Notes under the pieces: model-generated
Seen by the model: only the letters and a program-made list of their open reading frames with translations
Told to the model about the DNA's origin: nothing
Database searches by the model: none
Source: Takakia lepidozioides
Taxonomy: Eukaryota > Streptophyta > Takakiopsida > Takakiales > Takakiaceae
Direction of reading: 5' to 3'
Assembly: GCA_030704615.1 (NCBI GenBank)
Contig: CM060732.1
Coordinates: forward strand, 31,355,053-31,419,052
DNA length: 64,000 nucleotides
Shown here: positions 12,801-23,248 of the stretch, piece after piece
How positions within the stretch are numbered: position 1 is the first letter of the stretch
Layout of the letters: every line of letters begins with the position of its first letter
Program-made: the position numbers and the translations under genes

Positions 12801-13385
12801 GCTAGGAACTGGACCTTCCAGAGCCGAGACGTGTTCGTCATTATCCCCCTCTTCAGCTTCGACTTCTAACGACACTGTGGAGCTATTTACTTCTGGAGAA
12901 CTAGTGAGAAGAGGCGCACAGTGGGATTCCGACGTCGGGAATCTGGTTCCCTCTGTGACTTCTCTGTAGTGGACCAGCACGATATGCTCCATGGCAGGGT
13001 CAAGCATCCAATAGCACCGGCGCTGAAAATTGCCACTCTCTTCACCATGTGCATAGTAGCAGTGCAAGGTGTCCACACTCCCCGTTTTCAACCGTTCATG
13101 AGCCTCACGCACAGTCTTACCATCCTTCTTCTTCCTCCAGTTATGCCCGTCTTTTCTGAAGTACCTCAGTACCTTTCTATCAAATAAAAACATGGAGCCA
13201 CTCTTTGGCCGATATGGAGCTACAGGATTCAGCTTGAATCCATATTGACTGTATTTGCTCAAAATCTCACTAACCTCCACTGGTCTTAGCCACCGCACCT
13301 GGGCTTCATTGATGGCTTGCACAACATCCACTTCAGGCTGGGGGGTAAGATTACGGAGCCGACGATGGTCTGACAAGCTTGCCAT
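9861..13385 (-). CDS. CAMTA: Calmodulin-binding transcription activator (CAMTA), intronless
   Basis: One uninterrupted ATG-to-TAA frame of 1174 codons carries every CAMTA module in order. The CG-1 DNA-binding domain (about residues 18-147) includes FLFDRKVLRYFRKDGHNWRK and LHCYYAHGEE. A long acidic middle region is followed by a TIG/IPT fold (about 598-680). Ankyrin repeats (about 800-895) show DVHGWTALHWAASCGRE. IQ motifs lie at about 965-1065 (AALIQAAFR, AAQKIQRAYRGH, ATRIQQKFRG), then a Trp/Arg-rich calmodulin-binding stretch (LLWAVSVVEKAVLRWRRR), then a final IQ-like helix. CAMTAs are nuclear Ca2+/calmodulin-responsive regulators that bind CGCG-type boxes and control cold, wound and immune genes. 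The length is normal for the family. What is odd is the gene structure: plant CAMTA genes usually have around a dozen introns, and this has none in the coding region. The domains look intact, so it is likely functional. Confidence 0.97.
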   Translation of the reverse strand: MASLSDHRRLRNLTPQPEVDVVQAINEAQVRWLRPVEVSEILSKYSQYGFKLNPVAPYRPKSGSMFLFDRKVLRYFRKDGHNWRKKKDGKTVREAHERLKTGSVDTLHCYYAHGEESGNFQRRCYWMLDPAMEHIVLVHYREVTEGTRFPTSESHCAPLLTSSPEVNSSTVSLEVEAEEGDNDEHVSALEGPVPSHQPSLLEQVSPGVPVAPEIRSAAFTSNSWSPVLQPVQMDGGVSSSLTSSSWMSAHSVQGENLLSSTTRYPRQTSASELGQRLDKQLDSILATVQDVMSTGEESQLPMDYAETSSDIANLDSLSFADLLNNSETNDVGQGSLNQAITLDMTGWNLLLEDGQRNQPSVTNSRSGDMGTSFGNQSAGGAGIYVKQDSMKGFTWADMLEQCTTPATQRQLLDSLMSNNPTEMIGLSESSGTQDVPSASGVPSPKGILEALSPRGLGREPQTPLEARLRDATEENALKAAEGNHRHHPAIQPDLQHMDDQWDIKPSELEKYLKLDSFKNCNFDSLAKLDSFGRWMGKEMGEGGQQSPVPGRVQSGLSWDSTLQDQGVGEDIATMPTQIQGGTELSESPSQAQNFNIVEYSPAWSFSAEETKVLITGTFLQGFNHPSDYKWCCMFGEVEVPAELLETGVLRCTAPAHAPGRVPFYVTCGDRQAHSQVLEFEYRLAVAPNVGDAPHIAAYFKSESEREEEMMFKVRLARMLLADANDQEWGMHGSISHIDVPFCLDSSHSNDEWESLEMLVKGHADLPASDFQEQLLQMLLKYRMQTWLLRKVQEEGKGPAILDHQGQSVFHMVAALGYVWAVAPLLASGIPINFRDVHGWTALHWAASCGREQVVVTLLGAGADPGTVTDPTPNFTAGQTPADLAASNGHGGISGFLAESSLTCRLSSMSLTDKGVVNDADILTSQIVGDEAVAKMSRRASIQRSMEIVEDQLSMIESLQALRNATQAAALIQAAFRQHSFRKRDQDFLSSMHKNEFGLTESQVRKMLAAQKIQRAYRGHQEKKMRLAATRIQQKFRGWKGRKDFLLIRQRIVKLQAHMRGTLVRRRLKLLWAVSVVEKAVLRWRRRTSGLRGFRTGEGIISDAESDDLFLIEKRRTAEAALEKAVIRVQSMVRSRQARAQYRRLLEEFRQTQQHGQMSQPASPQDDQLMTFTSE

Positions 13386-15408
13386 GTTGCCTTTTCACTG
13401 TATGATACAAAAGTGATCACTTACAAAGTACGAAAGATGAAACACCTCCTCCGCCAGTCTTCTCCTTGTTTGTAGCAAATTTTCTGTCGGAAAATGTTCA
13501 CAAAGGGAGCGAATCCTAACACATACGCACACATGATAGATAAGGAGAAAAACCCGAGTTCAACCACTGAACTGCAAGAAACGAAAGAGGAAGCTGTTGC
13601 GTCATAATATCTAGTGAGGGGAATACAAAAGCTAAACCTAGCTTGCGACAACTTCTCTACGCTGTGCAGTGTGCAGTATGTTAAGGGCAGAGATGACTGT
13701 ACGACTAAGCCAAAAGACAGAAAATTTGAGAACGCCGCTCCACTATCGTGCATAGAAAAAATACCAAAGACTTCACACCAAAAAACAAATAGTCACAACA
13801 GTCCAAATGTACAGCCTGCATGCACAGGAAGCTACCGCAATCCTCGAAGGGAGGGAGTGGGAACCTGTAATTTGTCAGAAGACGAAAAATATATCTTACA
13901 TAGCAACTTTCCCCTCCATCATGGGACACTCTAGCAGCACACGAAGGGAGCGATGGGGGGCAGCCAACTCAAGCTCCAGTTCCCCACTAAGACAAAAACA
14001 GCAAACTCCTCCTGAAAATTCTAGTATGCTACAGAGAGAAGGCAAAAAACATAATTTAACAAAGCATACAGTCCACGCAGTCCCGACCTCAGTCCGCATG
14101 CATGCGAGGGCGGCATCCCACAGTCATGAATCCCCACGCGAGAGTGCGAAGCGAGCTGACGCGAAGAAGAGAGCGCTGCATTCGCGCGGCCTCTTAGCAG
14201 CCTCCACGAATTACTTACACCTTTTCTATTGACTTTGCATATTATACAATCATTTGTGGGATGATGACTCGCACTTCATCCATGGGTCATTCATGACCGT
14301 TCATCTAACGATGGCGAAAGATGAAACGAGGAATTTTTCTCATTTTTACCCCAGATAAAATTGATAAGATGCCCCACATCCAGGGCATCCCAACACACTT
14401 GAAAGTGCCTGATTTCATGAAGTCCACACAAAGTTGTGGGGTTTCAAAGTTGAACCAATCAGAAATGTTGTGTGAAGTGTGAACCGTGGGCCCTATGACC
14501 AATCACATTTTTTGGGGGGTTATATCAAACAACTGTTTGCCAAGTGGCAAAACTGAGCAGTCTTGGGCCCAACAATGGTAGCTCGACCAGTCATAGGGTG
14601 TTTTACCCTACAACTTAGCTACCATTCTTCCCTCACTTTCTCTCCGGTCCCATCTCTAGTCACAAGACACCTTTCTATTCATCCGTTGCCGCTGCGGAGG
14701 TTTCTTGCAGTGTAAGTTCAGAAACCTCTTGGTTTGTATTTTTTTGACGCGTTCCTCCTAAAGCTTTGTGTGTGTTGTGACATTTTAAATCGACCTACAT
14801 CGTTAGGATGCCAGCTCGTGCCAAGTTTTTCTTAGTTCTGGCTAAACCCTAATATATTTTAGCCAAAATGTCACATTTTTTGTAGCCAAATAAATATATT
14901 GTTAATAATTAAAGTATTGAAGGGGAAAAAAAGAGTTAAATCCCAAAGGGTGCCAAACGCCCTCAATAGTCAACCATGACCAAGAAGAAAAATGAAGCTT
15001 GGGAACAATTGTATGGCGGCTCTTGTTGGTCAGGGCTACTCAGAAATTAGATGATTGCAAAAAATATGGGTGCAAAATCTACAACCCTGGAAGGCCTTTC
15101 TCAATCTTTTCCTAGGGACATTATGCTTACTTTTTTTGTGAGATTGTCAAGGAATGGATCTGTGGGGGTTAGAGAGGGGTCAGGTAAAAAACTTGAAGAC
15201 ATTTTGTCCTCCATGAGTCGAGCAGGGGAGGGTTTTGTCACAACAGGTGGTCATCGCATTGGCTCCAAAGTATAGAGTTCAAATGCCGATGCTTACGGCT
15301 GTAGCTCACATTCTTGACAATGAACTGCAATTATAAGATTTTGACGCACAGGAGTCAGAACAACTTTTTAAATGGTTTTTTGAGATCAATTTTTTTCTTC
15401 AATCTACA
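13386..15408. other. CAMTA upstream region and intergenic DNA
   Basis: The part immediately above 13385 should contain the CAMTA promoter and 5' UTR on the minus strand. Short frames on both strands have no recognisable domain. A frame at 15051-15275 (plus) has no recognised homology and no exon partners. No TATA box could be assigned with confidence. Confidence 0.4.
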
Positions 15409-15480
15409 ATTATGTACTCACAAGACGCGGTTTGCCGTAGCCTTCTGGCCATTGACCCCGCGTCAAGACATCCTTGCGAC
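15409..15480. repeat. Dispersed repeat shared with 60.02 kb (LINE tail)
   Basis: This stretch and 60017-60070 are closely similar (both contain GGCCATTGACCCCGCG after a CGTAGCCTT block). At 60 kb the sequence is contiguous with LINE reverse-transcriptase remnants, so this is probably a LINE 3' fragment. Confidence 0.55.
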
Positions 15481-15544
15481 ATTCTTTGTCATAGCTTTGG
15501 TATTCACAATAACTTCATTTTTGTTATAGGGATTCGAACCCTTA

Positions 15545-15690
15545 TAGAACGTCTATCGAGGACAAAATCTTTAATTATAATAAATGGTGTCACCTACAAA
15601 ATTTGTAGGTACATACCAATAAATAGTACATGTGATTCTTAAATGTAACTATCAAAGTTGATACATTTATTATAGTACTTTTTTCTTTCT
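15545..15690. repeat. Left direct repeat flanking the palindrome array
   Basis: About 146 bp closely resembles 17252-17392 in the same orientation, sharing GTACATACCAATAAATA and GTTGATACATTTATTATAGT. The pair brackets the tandem array and the truncated TIR element, as if the block sits inside a duplicated or LTR-like unit. Confidence 0.65.
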
Positions 15691-15697
15691 TTTTTCC

Positions 15698-16810
15698 CTT
15701 AGGACTCCTTAGGGCGGCCCTAAAGAGTCCTAAGAGCAATAAAAAATAACAATTTACATCTTTCTATTTTCCCCTCTTATGACTCCTTAGAGCCGCCGTA
15801 AGGAGTCCTAAGGGCAATTATAAATATACATCTTTCCATTTTCCCTCCTCTTAAGGCTAATATAAATAATAATTTATATCATTTTATTTTCCCACTCTTA
15901 AGAGTTCTTAGGGTCGCCCTAAGAAGTCCTAAAGGCAATTATAAGTAATAATTTACATCTTTCAATTTTCCCCTTCTTAGGATTCCTTAGGGCGGCCCTA
16001 AGGAGTCCTAAAGGCAATTATAGATAATAATTTATATGTTTCTATTTTCTTCCTCTTATAACCCCTTACGTTGTGGAAACAAGTCTTAAGGACAATTATT
16101 TATGTCTTTCCATTTTTCTCCTCTTAGGACTCCTTAGGACTGTCCCTAAGAAGTCATAAGGGTAGTTATAAATAATAATTTATATGTTTTTATTTTCCCC
16201 CCTTTTAGGACTCTTTAGGGCGGCCTAAAGTAGTCCTAAGGGCAATTATAAATAATAATTTATACATTTTTATTTTCCCCCTCTTAGGACTCATTAGGGC
16301 CGCCCTAAGGAGTCCTAAGGGCAATTATAGATAGTAATTTACATCTTTCAATTTTCCCCTTCTTAGGACTCCTTAGGGCGGCCCTAAGGAGTCCTAAGGG
16401 CAATTGTAGATAATGATTTATATGTTTCTATTTCCCCCCCTCTTATAACCCTTTAGGTTACCTAAACGGGTCTTAAGGACAATTATTTACGTCTTTCCAT
16501 TTTTCTCATCTTAGGACTGTCCTATGAAGCCTTAAGGGTAATTATAAATAATAATTTATACGTTTTTATTTTCCCCTCTGTTAGGACTCCTTAGGGCTTA
16601 GGGCAGTCATAAGGAGTCCTAAGGGTAATTATAAATATTATATTATATATTTCCGTTTTCCCCTCTTAGGACTCCTTAGGGCAGTCCTAAGGAGTCCTAA
16701 GGGCAATTATAGATAATAATTATATGTTTCCATTTTTCCCCTTTTATAACTCCTTAGGTTGCCTAAATGGGTCTTAAGGGCAATTATTTATGTCTTTCCA
16801 TTTTTCTCCT
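15698..16810. repeat. Tandem array of palindromic units
   Basis: Roughly 13 units of 75-110 bp repeat head to tail. The best unit core (16362-16398) has 17-bp arms CTTAGGACTCCTTAGGG and their complement around CGG, so each unit can fold into a GC-topped hairpin. The spacer is AT-rich and itself nearly palindromic (TATAAATAATAATTTATA). A divergent unit type with CTTATAACC...GTCTTAAGG and ATTATTTATGTCTTTCC recurs near 16056, 16442 and 16744, so there is a higher-order pattern. No coding potential. It could be a satellite, a matrix or origin-like element, or the interior of a non-autonomous transposon. Confidence 0.85.
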
Positions 16811-17213
16811 CTTAACCCTTAAGTTCCCAAGCCCTTTTTGACTTTTTACCAATTTTGGGTACCCAGCTGCAGTAAATTGCCCCTAGAAACCTACCAAAAA
16901 TCATCCACAGATTCCAGCCTTATAGCAATGGGCCTAGCTCATTTATGCATGACATACCAAAAATGAGCCAAGTCCACCGTGGAAATTGTGAGATTATAGC
17001 GTTGGCCCGGACCTCAAATATCGGGTCCCCAAAGAAAAAGTGAGAAAGAAATAGGTTTGACCAAATCAAAACCTAGCTTTCTCTAATTTTGCTTGCCCCA
17101 AGACCCACCATTTCCAAATCAATAGTGGAGTGGCCATGACCCACTAATTGCAGGTCCAACTGATTTTTTCACCTATGCTTGCTATTCATGCAATTACATG
17201 GGGGTTGAAATTT
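16811..17213. mobile_element. Truncated inverted copy of the 7.36-kb TIR element
   Basis: The segment starts with the same terminal repeat (CTTAACCCTTAAGTTCCCAAG) and is closely similar, in reverse orientation, to 7800-8198. Homology stops at about 17213 within GGGGGTTGAAAT, so the other half and its terminus are missing. It sits exactly at the end of the palindrome array, whose last unit runs into its first CTTA. Confidence 0.8.
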
Positions 17214-17251
17214 ATTTCAAAAAAGGATGTCGGTGCATTACAAATGGATGT

Positions 17252-17392
17252 ATGAACGTTTATCGAAAATAAAGTTTTGTTTTAATTATAATAAATGATG
17301 ACAACCTACAATTTTGTCGGTACATACCAATAAATAATATATGTGATTTATAAATATAATAACCAAAGTTGATACATTTATTATAGTAGTTC
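17252..17392. repeat. Right direct repeat flanking the palindrome array
   Basis: Partner of 15545-15690. Downstream, TTTCTATTTCCTTTAGGAAATATTC faintly resembles the start of another array unit, which suggests that the array plus flank was once longer. Confidence 0.65.
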
Positions 17393-18089
17393 ATATTTTT
17401 TCTATTTCCTTTAGGAAATATTCTTTGCTTTTAGAGTTTTCAAGTCTCTCACGATCTCGCTTAGTTTCTTCCAACATTTCTATACATCTTTCACAGTTTT
17501 TGACAATGTTGCCTATAGTCCAACTCTCTTAATTAATTACAATAGAAAGAAAAAAATAGATTGAAATACTTAGAATTAGATTGTTACATGTCCAACTCCG
17601 CTGCCTCCACGAAAACCCTTCGAAACAGAATCCAAACCTCCAAGGCTCATCTGAGATGTGAATTCTTCACCAACACTCACATCTCCGGTGAGATTCAACA
17701 TGGCCATGTCCGATAAGCCAGAAGTTGAGGGACATGGGAACTCCTCGCTTGGAGAGAAAACCAGGTGAGTGCTTTGCACTAGATGTTGGCAGTCATAAAT
17801 CAAATTGTTGCGTCAAAATTTGTCCTCCATATTAATTCCATCTCAATTCCCCCATCTTTACACACCATGCTCCCACCTGTAGCCCCTCATCTGACCTCTC
17901 CACAAATTCCTCTCCCCCTCCCAGACCTGCACTCGGTATGACAATATAACAGACCTGGCCCAACGTATGACAAGCGGCAACTTCTCAAACTTTGCACCCA
18001 TGATGTCCAAATCATATTCATCTACATATGACTTTGAGAAGTGTCTGAACCTATGTAGATAATCAATGAGGACAACGGTCTCTTACACA
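17393..18089. other. No supported gene
   Basis: A short minus-strand frame at 17576-17803 has no domain. Nothing else stands out. Confidence 0.4.
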
Positions 18090-19012
18090 TTCCAGGTAAT
18101 AGTTTGATGGGTCTGGAGTCCGAGACGGAGTTGATTTCGGGAATGTTGGAGGGTTTGCAATATAACAACTTGGTTGCACAAATGGTTGACAGGTTGAGCC
18201 TTATTTTCCGTATTGATCAGAAGCTAACGTTTGCGTTTCACTGGCGAAACCCAACTGTTGGGTGGTTATTGGATATTTTACAAACAATATTTTAGCATAT
18301 GTTTGTAACAATTCATATATTGGGGTTCTAATGCCACATTGTTTACGTTCACTGACCTTTGAGTTCCAACAAATATATTTGTGGGTATTTGTGCTAACGT
18401 GAGTTAAGCTTTGGACGATTAGCTATAGATTGGATAGAAGAATTAAAGATCTTGATTGGGAAGGACGTAGATCTTGTAGAACTTACTTCAAGTTTCCATG
18501 CACCTCCCAAGAGTGGTCATATTTTCCAAACTTTCGGTCTTCAACCAGAGTGTCTCCGAGAGTAATATATTTGTCCCCCTTCCGAATAGTAAGCATATTG
18601 TCTTCGAAACTTGAAATAAGTTCTACAATATCTATGTCATTCCCAATCAAGATCTTTAAATCTTCCATCCAATCTATAACTAATCGTCCAAAGTTTAACT
18701 CACGTTAGCATAAATACCCACAAAATATATCTACCGGAACTCAAAAGGTCAGTGAACGTAAACAATGTGGCATTAAAACCCCAATATATGAATTGTTGCA
18801 AACATATGCTAAAACATTGTGTGTAGAATATCCCCAATAACCACCCTACAGTTGGGTTTGGCCAATGAAACGCAAACATTAGCTTATTATCAATACGGAA
18901 AATAAGGCACAACATGTCAACCATTTGTGCAGCCAAATTGTTATATGGCAAAGCCTCCAACATTCCCGAAATCAGCTCTGTCTCGGACTCTAGACCCAGG
19001 AAACTATTATCT
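18090..19012. repeat. Large inverted repeat (two ~407-bp arms, 109-bp loop)
   Basis: Arms 18090-18496 and 18606-19012 are reverse complements with roughly 10-15% differences, around a loop of about 109 bp. Both arms encode, outward from the loop side, versions of the same peptide containing GLESETELISGMLE and FAFHW..NPTVGWLL, so a protein-coding fragment was duplicated in inverted orientation. The right arm keeps a longer open frame (18700-19023, minus). A transcript would fold into a long hairpin, a classic source of small RNAs. The peptide family is not recognised. Confidence 0.85.
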
Positions 19013-21775
19013 GAGATACGCATCGCCTGTATCGACGTACCTACAACAAAGATAAATCAATTCCAAACGTTAGACAAATGACCATTTCCAACATTAGAGT
19101 TCAACTATAAACCTCACAAAAAACTAACATGTTTTACCTCATTCCCAATCAACATCTTCAACTCGTCTTCACAATCTTCCAGGAATCCTGGATCTCTCTA
19201 GACTCGAATCCAATGTCAATGTCCCACGCAGTTGCAGTATTTCTTAGGAATGACCCAAAAAGCAAGACCCTCCAGACATTCAATTGCTGATGAGGTATGC
19301 ATGTACATCTACAGCCCTTATATGATCACAAGTGAACTTTTCCAGCAAAAAAAGAAGCATTTCAGCTAGGACCGGCCAAGGAGCTAGGAACGCTGTCACA
19401 AATAGGTTAAGATCAGTTCTGATCGGATGTATTGCATCAGTTTTGTAAAGCAAAGATAGGTTGTTAAGATCTCGGTCAGCAGTTGAGGATGTTCCATTCT
19501 TCAAGAGTCTATCTCATGGTGATGTCAGGATCATGTGGTGGTCATCAGAGCACTCCGGGGAAAGGGTGGAGTTCTGATTGCCAGGCAAAACTCCTCCATA
19601 TTGTATATGATGGCGTCTTTTCCATGAATCTTCCGCCATACTACCTCTTTCAAATGTTTTCCACGGAGCCATCGGAGACTACTATTTAGTCTTCTTCACA
19701 AGATAACCCAGGGGTTTTACATTTGTAGCTTCATACAAAACTACGACTAACATCATCCTCAACCATGTTCAGCACCACCTGTCAACACACACAGAAAACA
19801 CTTACTAAGAATCATGTTTCTCCACAAGAATGTGTGGACCCCACAAGGTGAAGTAACAATATGGTGGTGTGGCTCTAATTATATAGCTACCACAATGGGT
19901 CTGCAAAATTTAGAGCAGGTTGCTAATTTGAATATAGATCTGACAAAAATGTCACGGAAGAACAATCGGGAAAGGGCCAACTTCGACTTGACGGGTGTGT
20001 CAAGTAAAGGATGCAAAGCCAATCTCTCCGATGAAGACGTCTCCAGCAAAACCACATTATAGCTATGCACAATGTCTCGCAGGGCTCACAGACCACACGA
20101 ATATCAAGAGACTGTGACACAAGACATCTGTAAATACGTGATGAAGGATTTGGAAGTGACATGCGAATTTCCCAGTAGATCTTCTTGCACAGAGACTGGG
20201 AGTACTGGAGTGCGTCAAGTGAACCGTCTTCTACACTCTGCATCGAAGTTGTTTTTATCGAACTCATCATCGAAAGAAGAGAAAAAAGGAAGATCGCCAG
20301 TTATTGGAAACTCTTCTGATACGTGAAGCACGTGCCATCAAACTGGTCAGGAGTCACCCTGGACAAGTGATGTGGTGACGTCTATCTTAAAAGTCAGAGA
20401 AGAACAAGTCAATAACACAGCCACCCAAAAGAGAGCGAGTCTCCAAAATAACTTGCATGAAATTTAGGCTCTTGTCCTTGGAACTACGTCAGTAACTTCA
20501 GTCGCTTCCCTTATGCTTCAGAAGCTTAGTGGGAACGTGATTAAAAAGAACGTTGAACTTCATGGGGTCGTACAAAGACTCCATTAGGGATCCTCTCTCC
20601 GACAATCGGCATTTTGACTTGACTTTATAAGCACAAATGTAGAGAAGATAAGACCTTGCAGAAAACATAGAAGAACACTCAAGAAAATGGGAAACTGATG
20701 TATTTGACAAACATATTGAAACCAAAATTTAAAAATCATGAAGAATCTATTACATGTAAATCAATTCCAAAGCGGGGGAGATTTTGCAAGCAAAATTACA
20801 ACGAAAATACATTATATTCTATTCTATTCTATTCTATTCAGCAGAAATAATAGAAAGTCAATCCAAGGATATGCAGGCTCGCCAGATTCAGCTAGAAAAA
20901 ATATTGTTGGCCAAATCTTTGGACATCATCACCTCTAACTTACCAGAGGGTCTCGTTTCCGTAGATTCTCTCTTGAACGATGTGTGTCCAATCTGTTTTG
21001 ATAGTTTTATTTGTGGAGAAAGCTTCCGCAGCTTCCAGTTTGCAAACATAACTATCATAAAAAATGTATTGGCATATGACTTAAAGTTCATGCAACGTGT
21101 CATATGTGCATTGACAAACTTTAGTAGTTTGATTTATGCTTCAAAAGTGCATCAATGACAAAATCGAGTTTGATTTCTGTAAAAAATAATAGATACATGT
21201 GAACTGTGGAATTCAAACGTTGTTTCATATAAGGTCAAATCTTGCCACTTGGAATCATACATTGATTCTATTGATCACCCAAAATCCAAACTACTTCAAC
21301 GTCTTCTCTACGGGATCAAACATAATCCGAAATGGTGTTTGTCGTAGTTCCACGAACATTTGAAGACTCTGCATGGTCGTTAGCCTTCAGCTTTTGAGAC
21401 GGTAGAAAATTGATAGGTTTATCCATATCGCGCATTTGTGAGGAAGTGGATGTCCTCGTATACCCAAGTCCCTCCCACGTTTGGTACCAACTGTTAACGT
21501 GCTCATCGTGCAATTCCCCGCGTGTGGTTTTGTACCGGTTTGCCGTATGGTGGGCTGACCCGAATGACCTTGTCTAATGTTGTGATTATTGTCATCGTGA
21601 AGATTTACTCTTGGGCATTAGTTGATTGAAGGGTTTTACATACATATTGCTGATATTTCTGAGCTAGATTGATAATGTTTTGCTTACCAAACGTAAATCT
21701 TCAATACGGTGTTACAACTCATGTGGTGATATCTGTTGATCGTCTCTGTCAACTCGAGCATTTTTTTTTTGGCGA
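19013..21775. other. Gene-poor stretch with small undiagnosed frames
   Basis: The frame at 20784-21158 (plus) includes VCPICFDSFICGESF, which resembles the first half of a RING finger (CPIC...CG), but the remaining zinc ligands are not visible. It may be a decayed RING fragment. A TTCTA pentanucleotide microsatellite sits at about 20815-20838. The frame at 19814-20062 has no recognisable domain. Confidence 0.35.
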
Positions 21776-22275
21776 GTGCTTGTGGATCTGAAGTCTGTCT
21801 TGGAAAGACTACTCATCGGCATTCTATTCCTCATTCTTTGGGGTTAGAGTCTTTAGCTTATGTTTGAGAAGAAAATTATTTTCCGTTTTTTTTGTCACAA
21901 GAAACGATGATTAATTGTCATCGTTTTCTAGAGTCAGGATGGACTGATGAGTTGTTATTTTCAATTCTTTCTGGGAGTTTAAAAATTGCCGTAGGCATTC
22001 GTGTCGCCGTGTAAAGATTTGGAGCAAGATGTCGGGGCCTTTAAGACTTTAATGATTAGGTTTTTTGACCTTTCCTCTAATTTGGTTTGTTTGGGTAGTG
22101 AATAATACAGAGAATGATTAGTGTCCAATAATTTCACTAGCGAAACACTAGTATGGAAGAGCAGTTCTTTAAATTATGGTGTCAATGTCAAGATTGTTTA
22201 TTTTCTGATATGGCAGTTTCCTCGGGCATTATTACGGGGAAACCTTTTTTGTTTTTGGTGTTGGGGTGGCTTCAG
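21776..22275. repeat. Direct duplication, copy 1
   Basis: About 500 bp is repeated at 22496-22986, roughly 720 bp downstream in the same orientation. Shared landmarks include TCTTGGAAAGACTACTCAT, CAAGAAACGATGATTAATTG and GAGCAAGATGTCGGGGCCTT. Copies differ by many substitutions and by small indels, so the duplication is old. No gene is evident in it. Confidence 0.8.
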
Positions 22276-22495
22276 ATGAACGAGGGATTATTTTTGTTTG
22301 TAAAACTCTTTGTTTATTGTGATATCATTTGTTTATTCCGTTAGGTTGGGAGTTTACACATAAATTATTGTGTGCGTTTGGTGATTACATTATTTTTTGC
22401 TTCACGGATTCTGACATCTTCTCATATTCGAGAGTTTTTATGTCATCCAATTTGTCATGTGAGGTTTTTTGAAGATTCAAATTAGCTTTACGGAG

Positions 22496-22986
22496 CATGT
22501 GGATCTAAAATATGTCTTGGAAAGACTACTCATCTGCATTATATTTCCTATTCTTTGGGGTAAGAGTCTTTAGTTTATGTTTGAGAAGAAAAATATTTTT
22601 CCGTTTTTTTTTTTGTCACAAGAAACGATGATTAATTGTCAGGATGGACTGATCCAATTCTTTGTAGGAGTTTAAATTGGACGACACATTTAAATCAGCG
22701 TTTAAATTCGTGTCGTCGAGTATAGATTTGGAGCAAGATGTCGGGGCCTTTAGGACTTTAGTAAGGAGGTTTTTTTTACCCTTCTTCCTACATTGGTTTG
22801 TTTGGGCAGTGAATAATATAGAGAAGATTAGTGTTCAATAGTTTTGCCAGCAAAACACTAGTATGGAAGAAGAGTCCTCTAAATTAAGGTGTGAATGTTA
22901 AGATTGTTTATTTTCTAATATCGCAATTTCCTCTGGCATTATTACGGCAATTTTTTTTTTTTGGGTTTTTGGTGTTGGGGTGGCTT
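22496..22986. repeat. Direct duplication, copy 2
   Basis: Second copy of 21776-22275. It has lost the CATCGTTTTCTAGAGT segment after GATTAATTG and gained an insert containing a TTTAAA-rich near-repeat. Confidence 0.8.
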
Positions 22987-23148
22987 AATCCTTAACTTCC
23001 TATGGAACCGTTTTGGGTTTCATAGAACATGGTATATTAACGTAACTTTTGCAGATCTTAACCAGAGAACAAATCATCGTAAGGTATAGGCCTGCATCCC
23101 ATAACAAACAAGTCGATGACAGAATCACGCAGAAGATGCGTATGTTAT

Positions 23149-23248
23149 GTACTATGGAATGGGCCGCCACATGACATTGTGGCGGGTAAGGTGGTGGCGA
23201 GCCGCCGCGGAAACCGCCATAATGGCATGTTGCGGCCCATTCCAGTAC
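23149..23248. repeat. 100-bp hairpin
   Basis: Arms 23149-23187 and about 23213-23248 are largely complementary: GGAATGGGCCGCcACATG pairs with CATGTtGCGGCCCATTCC. The loop is GC-rich. The size and near-perfect pairing match either a tiny foldback transposon or a microRNA-precursor-like hairpin. Just downstream ATAATGTGCTAGTG occurs twice within 40 bp. Confidence 0.65.

Noticed and set aside
15525-15610. Minus-strand GGGTTCGAATCCC, a tRNA T-arm consensus
   Set aside because: No acceptor, D-arm or anticodon stem could be folded upstream, and the sequence belongs to the flank of the direct repeat.
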